32,290 nt of DNA from Monoraphidium neglectum (taxonomy: Eukaryota > Chlorophyta > Chlorophyceae > Sphaeropleales > Selenastraceae), in assembly GCF_000611645.1 (NCBI RefSeq), contig NW_014013403.1, forward strand, positions 1 to 32,290, written 5' to 3'. A program made the position numbers and the translations under genes. Below the pieces are notes generated by a model. That model did not search any database, had not been told where the DNA came from, and saw nothing but the letters and a program-made list of their open reading frames with translations. Position 1 is the stretch's first letter; each line of letters begins with the position of its first letter. Shown piece by piece: positions 21,701-30,636 of the stretch.

Positions 21701-23270
21701 GCGTCTGGGAACCATAGCAGAGGAAAGGTCGTGCAGGTGGGGGTGCGCGTCAGATCAACAAGCTGCGTTGTGCATCAGGAGTGTGCGCACACGCAGATGC
21801 GGCAAGGGATATCTGCAAGCGCCCTTCAACCCCGCGCGGCTGCTGAGCTTTTGTCATGTCCAACTCCTGCCGCACAGCTTGCCTGCTTGTCCAGCCAGGT
21901 CACGATGTTGTTGTAGAGGCCTCCGATTGCGGATTGCAGCTGTGAAAGGCGGCAGCAAGGGCGGGCAGGCGTGTGAAAGGCGGCGGGCGCACAGGGCAGC
22001 AAAGCAAGTGACGCGCGAAGGGTTCAAAGCGATGAACCCCGCGCGTGCGTAGGACCAGGGGCTATCAATCATTTAGGGCTGCCAGCCGCGCACCTGGCAC
22101 ACGAGGAAGTCGTTGCTCTGGGCCATGTCCTGCTGCAGCTGAAAGCGCAGCCACTGGGACTGCTGCTGAATCTGCTGGCCCACCACGTCAGCGACGCTGG
22201 GGGCTCCGGGTGCGGTCGCACTCTGGTAGTCCTGATATCTGGGGCCGCGGCGCGTGCGAGGCGCAGCAAGAAAGGGGCGAGGTCCCACACGGCGTTGGGC
22301 GCACGCAGGAAAGACCCAGGGTCACCCAGCTTAAGGGAGTGAAGCGGGTTGTGCGGGCAACGAGGAGGCACTGACAGACATGTTGCCAGGGGCAGCTGGC
22401 CCAGTAGGGCACTGACATGTGAGGCCAGGGCCATCGCCACTGGCATGAGTGGGACGCGCGCGCGCAGCGGCACGCGCGTGCAGCTAGCCCCAAGCCTGAT
22501 TGTTGCACTTCACTTTGTCCTGGAGCGCGTCGCGATGCCTGCAGCTCACCCGTTGATGATGGCCACCCCAACGTTCGCCAGAGTGCTCACAAGGGGGATC
22601 ACTACGGCCAGATGCGCGCGGGACGGGCGTTGGCGACTGCATGCGCCAGTCTAGATTACGAGGCGCGCTGTACAGCTTCATGCACGGTCAAGATCTGGGG
22701 CTGGTGGCATGGCAGGGCGTCAGCACAGGGGCGGCTCGCTGCGAGGTCGTCCAAGGCTCACGGTCGCCGGCGGCGCCGACAACGCCGAGGCCGTCCTTGA
22801 TGGCCGTGAGCGTGAAGGCGGACCCGCTCGCAGCATTGGAGCCGGAGTAGGGGGACGATGCCGCGAGGGACGGCCTGCATGCGAGTCACACGCGTGCCAG
22901 TCAGAGAGGAGGGTGGCGAGTGGGCAACACATGGCACGGGCACCTCCGACAGCTCAATTCACATAGGTTTGCTTGACTGGGTGACTAGTGAATCAACGGC
23001 ACCGTTGCTTTAGCAACGGCGGTCGACATGACCTTTCAAAGACACTCACTGAACAACAGCAGGAAAACCAAGCACAAATTCTTGACAAGTAATGTCCAAT
23101 TGCAATTCAGTGGCGCCTCACCGGGTGGGGGAGATGTTGCTGAGTGTGCACGAGTTTATGTTGCACTGGTTTGTTGCACTTTGGGCGACAGCATCGAGGG
23201 GCAGCGAAACTAGGAGCATGGCAGCGGCGAGGCTTGCCACGCACGTGTGGGTTGACAGCGTGGACGCCAT
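18299..23270 (-). CDS. Secreted cysteine-containing protein with C-terminal GCC2/TNFR-like module, 15 exons, complete
   Basis: Exons in transcription order: 23270-23122, 22874-22762, 22601-22550, 22238-22094, 21939-21883, 21704-21637, 21418-21135, 20981-20901, 20738-20639, 20423-20289, 20074-19863, 19717-19266, 19050-18857, 18736-18667, 18448-18299. They sum to 2262 nt, i.e. 753 residues plus TGA, with phase kept at all 14 junctions. The start ATG (23270) opens a clear signal peptide (ASLAAAMLLVSLPLDAVA, likely cut after residue 29). The long middle is Asn/Ala/Gln-rich with paired cysteines and NxS/T sites (NYTN, NMTS, NLTQ, NSTA). The end, from residue ~681, has CKEGHYLGPDGCCYECPLGT then ECARCPSGKSTKRTGATS, the C-x2-CP-x-G pattern of ephrin-receptor-like GCC2_GCC3 modules. 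No C-terminal membrane segment, so it is probably secreted or wall-associated. I do not recognise the central region; function unknown. Confidence 0.88.
21705..21882 (-). other. GC-AG intron
   Basis: The exon ending GACAAGCAG (21883) is followed by GCAAGC, not GT; the acceptor is CCCAG before 21704. Phase 0 is kept on both sides and no GT donor nearby preserves the frame. GC-AG introns with a strong AG|GCAAG context are a known minor class. Confidence 0.7.
23122..23270 (-). other. Signal-peptide exon of the secreted protein
   Basis: Exon 1 encodes residues 1-49: a short polar start, the hydrophobic core AAAMLLVSLPL, an A-V-A cleavage site, then a cysteine-bearing mature start (NQCNINSCTL). 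It ends ACC CG at a GTGAGG donor (phase 2), matching exon 2. The frame is open upstream but has no earlier ATG. Confidence 0.85.
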
Positions 23271-23865
23271 CCCAGTGTCGCGGCGGATGGGCACTGCATG
23301 GTGGGCCACGGGAGCACAGAAAAGGTGGGACTGAGCAGCATCTTGGTCCTGGACGCACTGACCGCGCTGCGGTTGCAGCGCCCAGCAACCTTTTGCGAAT
23401 TATATCCTGCAAGTAAGGCTTCTGATCACCTGGGTCCAAGCATTGCACATCCAGTCACAAGTGGTGTTTGTGTGGGCGAAGCTCACACTTTGTCACCAGG
23501 TAGGAGCTGCTGGCTAGGACAGGACCAGGGCGCCCGCCTGGACGCGACAAGCGTGATGACCACCCCCCCCCCCTCGCAGGATCCAACCCAGCTGCCTGAA
23601 GGGCGGGCAAGGGATCGCTACACAGCTCGAGACTCACTTGAAGGCCCCTCCAGCTGTCTGACGGGCGGCCACCACTGACTGCGAAGCCCTTCCGCAGACG
23701 GCGAGCTTTGGCCGATCGGGACGACTCGAGCACTCCCAAACCTGTCAGCCGCGTGTTGTGGCGCACACGCGAAATCGATCGAATCCGTGCCGTAAGTGCA
23801 GATACGTCGCGCAACGGTCCATCCATTCCGCTGCCGGGCCCATGTGCGACTTGTGACATGGGATA

Positions 23866-23957
23866 TCATCTCCATAACATGGATATCTACCTCAACTACC
23901 TTGGAGTCGTAGTCGGCGGTCACCGTTTTACTGCCAGGAGCAGATGCAAGTGTTTGT
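23866..23957 (+). pseudogene. Motif copy 1: fragment encoding NYLGVVVGGH
   Basis: The plus-strand frame reads HLHNMDIYLNYLGVVVGGH and stops soon after (RFTARSRCKCL). The 36 bases at 23893-23928 match, in reverse complement, the copies at 24565 and 24754. The conserved piece is Y-x-G-V-V-x-G-x-H. Confidence 0.4.
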
Positions 23958-24208
23958 AGAAAATAAACAGAGATGCTCAAGCGAGTAAGCATGAAAAGCT
24001 TTCGCACCCGCGAAATTGACGGGTGAGCACATGGCACTCGATGACTAACACGAAAAAAAACCTGATCATTGCGTAAGCATAACTGCCTGTAATTTGCAGC
24101 CAAGTTACCTTTAATTTGAAAGTTAGGGTGGCGTCTGCACGGCGGATGCGTGCGACTGTCGTCTAGGCCATGGAGGCACTCGTCATCGGGTTCCTTCTGC
24201 CTCTCACA

Positions 24209-24261
24209 CCGTGGACTGGCAGGCCACGGCAATGATGCTGGCATGTTGAGCCGCTTGCAGC
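24209..24261 (+). repeat. Hairpin plus shared motif, second copy
   Basis: Stem CCGTGG/CCACGG (24209-24214 with 24224-24229), then AATG and TGGCATGTTGAGCCGC at 24239, followed by TTGCAGC (one extra T compared with the copy at 13134). Same order and orientation as the first copy; the hairpin sequences themselves differ. Confidence 0.4.
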
Positions 24262-24537
24262 TCCCACTGCCATAACTCGTGCGCTCCACCTTGATATTAA
24301 AATGTTGTCTCGTGTTCGCCTCGACGGCGCCCGCCCTCGGCCCCTCCGCTTCGCTAATTGTTCTCGGCGGATGCGCACCTCATGAGTACGCTGGTCTTAT
24401 GGTCGTCAACTCGTGCTGCGGCCCTGTGGCCACGCTGCTTGGAGCCTTTGACACCTCTGTGAGCGTTTCTGGAATCCTCTTGGTTTGCACACGCGTACAG
24501 GGAGCGAGACCGCCTTACCCTCGACACCCTGCTGCAC

Positions 24538-24801
24538 TCACTCGTAACTGCACGAGCTGGTGAGACAGTGACGGCCTGCGACGACTCCAATGTTGGAAAA
24601 GAACTTGTTCATGTACTGATGTTGTTCAATTGACTCGCTGTCACGCTCGGGTAGTCGTGCTACAAGTTCCGGTCGAACGGGTGTGGTAGGAATACCCCAC
24701 TCAAATCGAGCAGTGAGCTTGCTGCTCGCTTGCGCCTTCGCACCCTCTGTGGGACGGTGACGGCCAACCACGACTCCAAGGTAGTTGCGGATACTTGTGG
24801 T
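24538..24801 (-). pseudogene. Open fragment with two copies of the GVVxGRH motif
   Basis: The minus-strand frame is open from 24801 (after a TAA) to 24538 without an ATG. It begins SIRNYLGVVVGRHRPT, runs through ARFEWGIPTTPVRPELVA and ARLPERDSESIEQHQYM, then NKFFSNIGVVAGRH. The two motif copies are about 63 residues apart, and the sequence is natural-looking rather than low-complexity. It could be an exon or the remnant of a mobile-element protein; no catalytic signature was recognised. Confidence 0.4.
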
Positions 24802-25699
24802 TTATTTCATCCTCATAATTACAGCCACAATCACGCTGAGGCTCCCATCACTTGCGATTCTTGCAGGAAACGATACGGGACATTCAGATTTCTGCCTTCC
24901 ATCCAGAACGCTATCGCCGCGCCCAGCACAACCCTGTGACACATTCGCCTCCCACGCACACACCCTAGTAGAAGCAGCAATTATCAGGACAAGGCGGTGG
25001 GAAAGGGTCACAGGGACCAACATGTCCAGAACCGAAGGCGTGCATGCTGTGAAGTTGTCGGTTGCCGGCTGGCCACGTCGGTTCCCAAAGTCTTTGATGG
25101 TATGGAATTTGACAGTGCAGTGGCGTCACCATTTATGGGCCGGAACAGTGCACCCCAACATGCAGATGATCTGCAAGCTGCTGCTGAGCTGCTGCAGTAT
25201 GCGACGCCACCAAGGTGGCTGTTGACCAGCCGTGCTTCTTTGCAGCTCTGCATCATCACATTGCCTACATCGCAGTGGTTTGCAGTGGTTCGACCTGCTT
25301 TTTTCGTTGATGTGCGTGCCCAGAAGCCGCGCGGAGGATCACGGGGGCACCTGTCGCGCAACGCAGCGCTCTATGAGCTTGGGACACATGGTAGCATCAC
25401 ACACATGGCTTTAACACCATCATTCAATCACAATCGCACGGATCTTTTGGCTGAACACGCGTCCGGCGAACCAGATCAAGTATGCCGCTCTGGCAGCCGT
25501 TCGCAGCAGCTGTGGTGGCAGTGCCTATAGTAGTCGTGAAGGGTATCCTCAGCGCGCGCTCACGCCATCCCTTAGACACCGACAGGCAAGGGCAGCTGCT
25601 GTGCACTGACACTGCGCAGCTGCGGCGGGTTGCCGCAACTCCGCCTGCTTTTGCGCAGCCCAGCCAACGCCTTGCATGCCCCCACGTCTGAACCCGCAG

Positions 25700-26445
25700 C
25701 GGCGCAGAGGACATGGGCGGGGAGACTGGCTTTGTGTGCGAGCGCGTGTGCACTTCGGACCGCCTGTTGCGGCGGCTTGGCAAGCTCGCTAAGGTGCGGT
25801 GACTCGTCCGGAACCATGCGGATGTCGTGCAAGCATGCATGGCACGACCAGGGGCGCTGTGGCAACAGCTTAGAGTCCCGTGCTCAGGGATTGCATGCCT
25901 GCGACGACATGGGCGAAGGTTTGATGGGAGGGGAATCTTCACTGCCAGGGTCAGCATTACTGCGGGCACGCAACGCCGACGGCTCGCATCTTGAGCGGCT
26001 GGGCGCCCGTTGCAACCCCTCCCGCAGGACCCCACGCGCAACTCGTGCATCACAGTGTGCGGCGTGTCAGGTGCGGGGCGGCTCGTGCGCAGGAGGCCGC
26101 AGCTGCAGACGTTGAGTTACACCGCAGCAGGGGACCCGCGCGGCTCTCTTGGAGCAGCAGAGCACGCATATCTGACTGCGAGGTCCCGAAACTCCCCCTC
26201 CAGACGTGGCAGAATATATAGGGATGCTGTGAGGCAGTGTGAAAATGCGCCCATACGATTCTGCTGCAAGCATACGTCAGATCCGTCGTCAACGTACTTG
26301 TTGCCCCCTCGCAATTGCAGCTAACGACGCGTGCGTCGAGGCGTGCCAGCGGTCCGTCTGCTCCATACCCCACCAAGTGCCCGCCTGGAACGAGTCGTGC
26401 CTGAAGCGCTGCACGTCGGAGTGTTTGAAGGGGCGCGCGGGGTGA
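25700..26445 (+). CDS. Small conserved-looking Cys-rich protein, last three exons (5' part not found)
   Basis: Exons 25700-25793 (after CCCGCAG), 26028-26070 (after CCCGCAG) and 26321-26445 (after AATTGCAG), stop TGA 26443-26445. The phase fits at both joins. The visible 87 residues read GAEDMGGETGFVCERVC, SDRLLRRLGKLAK, DPTRNSCITVCGV, then ANDACVEACQRSVC and SCLKRCTSECLKGRAG: repeated C-x3-C pairs and no low complexity. From memory this resembles a small plastid-targeted protein conserved in plants and algae, but I cannot name it and give no function. The upstream exon must end in phase 2; donors at about 25473 (GTATGC) or 25530 (GTAGTC) are possible. Cysteines could form disulfides or bind metal (inference). 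Confidence 0.7.
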
Positions 26446-27405
26446 GCGGCGCACCGCGCACAATGGCGCATTCTTCTTCGTCCTCCCTTGGTTTGCTTTC
26501 CCCACTGACGTCTCTCTCGATGTTTGACCGTTACTTCATATGCTTTTTTGTTGGAAGATGACCTACACATAGATTGTGCCTCCCGTCTTTGCCGGTTTGC
26601 AACGGGTCCCTTCTTGTGAGCAAGGTGCCTGCGGCATATGCAGCTCATCGTGTCCGCAACGCCAAGCGCTGTATGATTGGACACGGGCCACATTACAGGG
26701 CGAACAAGCTCCCCAAAGTCCATGTTACCCAGATGCCCGGGATGCAATGCAGATTTGGTACCCATGGTGGGTAGTACTGGTCTGCTACTTTTTGTAGCAA
26801 GAGAGCCGGTAGGCGCCGAGGAGCAGAGCGCCGGCGCAGCACCACCCCAGCAGGCAGCGCAGGCTGGTTTGGGGGCGTGATGACTACCACAACACATCTG
26901 GCAACTCCGCGCGTTCAGGCTCGTGCAAGCGCGTCCTGGGAAAAAATATAGTCAGCATTGGCAGGCACATCCTGATTCTAGATGCACTGCAGGTTGCTTG
27001 CGCCAATGTACACCTCAAAGCTCTGGTCAAACATCCATTTCTTCAAGCCGCTTGTGTGGGTTGAAACAAGCACATCATCTCACAATCGCGCCCACGACAC
27101 CACATCCAATCACATTGGCGGGTGGAGGGCTCATATCGCATCGAACCCGGCCTGGTTGCCCTAATTGAGGTGCGTGACGCAGGTGAGACCCGGGACTGTC
27201 ACCGCGGTGACCAGCACACGTGCAGCGTCGAGCGGCACAAGCACTCAGCAGCAGCCGCGTCGATTTTATATGCTCGGCCGCGTCTACTTTTTGTACATTG
27301 CGTCGCTTTATGAGCAACAGTACTGCTTAGCAACTGCGTGCGATCTGGCGCGGTTCTTCTTGCTTCCTTTGCAGGGATTTTGATGCAGATTGCCATCTAG
27401 AGACA
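26446..27405. other. Intergenic: 3' region of the small Cys-rich gene and 5' region of the peptidase gene
   Basis: No gene recognised and no TGTAA found. A good acceptor (GCTTCCTTTGCAG, ending 27374) lies 31 bases before the peptidase ATG, and the frame is open back to it. A 5' UTR intron or a further upstream coding exon is therefore possible. Confidence 0.45.
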
Positions 27406-27615
27406 ATGGCTACGCATGCGAGATCCCATCCTTTGGGCAATTGCAGTGGACCGCCTCACCGCCCACGGCGCGCGACTCAATGCGCTGCTGTGCGCCGGAG
27501 CCTCCTCCTCGGCAGCGGCGCGGCCCTGCTGGCGGGTGGGATGTCAGGCCCCAGCCTCGCAGCAGCGGCGGAGCTCGTGACCGCAGCCCCAGCGGCTGAT
27601 GTGTCACGCCGGCTC
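27406..27615 (+). other. Bipartite plastid/Tat-type targeting region of the M16 peptidase
   Basis: The first ~28 residues are basic and hydroxylated with no acidic residue ([10 protein letters not shown]...[10 protein letters not shown]). Then come the Arg-Arg pair, a hydrophobic core ([14 protein letters not shown]) and GPSLAAAAE, compatible with lumenal processing. This arrangement is known for twin-arginine imported thylakoid-lumen proteins. It is a prediction from residue pattern only. Confidence 0.6.
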
Positions 27616-29472
27616 GAGCAGCAGCTAGAGCAGAGGGTTGCTCGGTTCCGCCTCCCAAACGGGATGACGTTTGTGGTGGTGCAGCGGCCGGCGGCGCCGG
27701 TGGTCAGCATCAACACGTACTGCTCCGTCGGGGCCTGGGTGGAGGAAGACGGGCAGACAGGTGCGCGCCGGGCAGGCGCAGAGTGCATACCGGCACGACC
27801 TGCTCGTGTGTTGTCGCAGCGCCGGGGATCGAGTCCGCCATTGCTTCCGTAGCAGCGCCGCTGTCGGGGCAGTCGCATTGTCCTGCCCGTTGCGGCAGCC
27901 GCCGAAAGCGTCCTCGATGATATTTGCAGGCATGGCGCATCTTTTGGAGCACCTCGCGTTCAAGGGCACCCCAAGAATCGGATCCAAAGACTGGGGGGCA
28001 GAGAGCGGCCTGCTGCGGTCACTCGATGAGGGTGAGCCTGTGTGTGTCAGGGTGTATGTGGGCGGACCGCACAGCAGTACAGATGCAAGTTTGCGGATGC
28101 GCGGTTACAGTTTGCGTGTGTTTGTGTGTATGGGGGGGGGGGCGAGGAGCGTAGGAGGCGGTCAGCAAAGCGCGGATGCAAGGGCCGGGTGGTCCGCTGC
28201 GCGGCTGAGAGCGCAGGGCGCGAGGGCGGTGGCCGGACTGTAGCAAAGCTCGGCGGCAGTAGGGCTGCGCACAGACGCACGCAGGGGTTAGCGGGCTCCC
28301 GCTGTATTTCCTGTTTCTGGCCCGTGCCTTGCCCTGACAAAACCCGGCCTCTGCACCCACCCAGTGTTCTACAACCTGCGGGATGCGCGGGCGGCGGGCC
28401 GTGAAGCGGAGGCTGCCCGACTGGCTGAGCAGCTCAATGTGTTGCAGGTGGGTCCGGGGAGGGGGTTTGGCGGGGCGGAATGATGCGCAGCGAACGGCGC
28501 ACATTGCAGCGGTATGCTCTTGAGCAGGGGGCAACGATTGAGCCTGAATGCACGCGCACGGGTCAGGCACAAAGTTGGCACCTTTCAACACCAGCTCCAT
28601 ACGCCAGTGATAGTCCCTGTGGCAGTGCCGTAACCCGTCCCGGGCGCCACCGGCCCCTGCTCGGCATGCACACGGTGATCAGCACACAAGGCATGTGTCC
28701 CACGACCTGGGCCGTTCAAACCTCACCACCACCCCTAGGAAGCTGCGCAACAGCTGGTAGTGCCCAACGCATTTGCTCAGGTAGACATTCTCACCCAAGG
28801 CAGGGTCGGGGAGGGACGGGGTGTTCAGGGGCTGCGACCCCTGTGCAACAACGCCGACCTAGGGGGGCAGGGGCGTGGCTGCAAGGGGTGATGCATGCGG
28901 GCCCTTCCTTTGGCGATTGCATTGGGCCTTTTGCTATATCTACGCATTGAGCAGTGCCTTCAACAAAGTACAGACGCCCCCACAACCCAGTCCCTGCGAT
29001 CGTGCCGCGTGACCCCGCCAGGCGCTGACGTCAGCGGGCGCGGTCAACCTCAACGCCGCAACCAGCCACGACAACACGTGAGCTCCTGACATACAGCACG
29101 CGCGGCCTCCAGCTGCATGTCCGTGTCTAGTGTCCTGTTCAAGACGGTTTTGTGCGCCTCTGTGTGTGCCGCGCGGTGCTGCAGGGCTTCTCCTTTCGTC
29201 ACAGCAAGTGCTGCACAAGTTGTAGAATGCAATTATGTGATTTTGTCGCATGTCCTCCCGGGAAAAAAACCACCACAGACTTCCCCACCACCATCTTGAC
29301 AAAACCGAAATTGCATGTACGTTATTGTGTGCGAGTGTGCATGCAACACATCTACAAGCAGGCACATGCACACACAGTCTCTCTCACTGTGTACTCGTGC
29401 GTATCTCCCTTCATGTATAAATGTAGTATTCCCAGGCACACACACTCAAACACACACGCGTACACTCACACG

Positions 29473-29529
<57 letters not shown>

Positions 29530-30584
29530 CTCGGTCCCTCCCAACCCCAGCAAGTACTACGCCAGTCTGCCATCAAACCAGCTGGAGCTGTGGTTTGCCC
29601 TGGAGGCGGAGCGCTTCCAGGCCCCGGTGTTCAGGTGTGCTGGCACAGGCTTGATTGCAAGTTCATTTTTATACAATCGCTATTTCAAGCGGCCAGCGCC
29701 GAACGCCGCACGGCGGAGCTCGTCAGCATGAGGAGCCCTGCCCTGGCGCGCCTCTGCATGCGTCGCGCCAACCTAGCAGCCGCGCGGCCCGCTCCCCGCA
29801 CTCTGCGCCGCCCGCCAACCCTCAAAACACACCCAGCTTTGACCCGTTACTCCCCACCATCAGGGAGTTCTGGGCACCCCAAAGGCCCCTCACAATCACC
29901 CCTCTCCCCCTCCCCCTCCCCCGGTGGCCAGGGAGCTCTACAAGGAGAAGCAGGTGGTGGCGGAGGAGCGCGCCTCCAGGATAGACAACAGCCCCATTGG
30001 ATCGCTGTTCTACGAGTTTGCCCAGAAGGTGTGCGCTGCAGGGCGCGCGAGCGCCGAGCCCCGGGGTCGACTCGGGGCCGGCGCGGGCGCTCCGCCTGCG
30101 CACCGCGGGCCGTCTGCCTCCCGGGAAGCAGGGCACGCGTGCACGCTGCGCGCCGTATGGGATGCAGGGCGGTCTGATTTTGCCGCGACACGTCAGGCCT
30201 TGGGGGCGTTCTCCATCCTCTACAGGCACGCGTTTGTCCCGTGCCTGTACACCCATCTTGCCTCACCGCATGCACCCACCAGCCCGCACCAACACATCTA
30301 CACACTTCACACACACACATCACACACACACATACATTGGCACGCACGCATACACCCACACATATATGTGAAGTCCCTGAGCAACCAGTACAGCCGCCCA
30401 GTCCTGGGGTTCAAGGAGGATGTGGAGGCAATGGGGAGGCTGGAGGTGGCGGACTTCTTTGCCAAGTAGGGCGCGGGATGCACAGACGGGTATGCAATGC
30501 AATGTAATGACTGATAGGGTACCTCTAGTCGATTGGCATGCACACACATGCACATCACATACCAGACAAGTTGGTGCAATGCAT

Positions 30585-30636
<52 letters not shown>

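Larger units (their letters stand above)
23271..25699. other. Intergenic stretch between the divergent genes; decayed repeats
   Basis: No complete gene was recognised. The region contains the peptide-motif copies at 23860-24801 and the hairpin/motif at 24209-24261. It must also hold the promoter of the minus-strand secreted protein and probably the 5' exons of the small Cys-rich gene, which I could not trace. The frame 24997-25530 plus (177 codons) is long enough to mention but shows no family signature. Confidence 0.4.

Noticed and set aside
22019..22041. GGGTTC...GAACCC inverted repeat resembling a tRNA arm
   Set aside because: No acceptor stem, anticodon or D-arm structure around it; it lies in an intron of the secreted-protein gene.
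23562..23678. Possible plus-strand exon after a C-run/CTCGCAG acceptor (DPTQLPEGRARDRY...)
   Set aside because: Good acceptor but no upstream exon in phase and no family resemblance; it lies just upstream of the divergent gene start.
24997..25530. 177-codon plus-strand open frame that could be the 5' part of the small Cys-rich gene
   Set aside because: It could join in phase 2 only through a weak GTAGTC donor, and the sequence shows no transit-peptide or family pattern; left unassigned.
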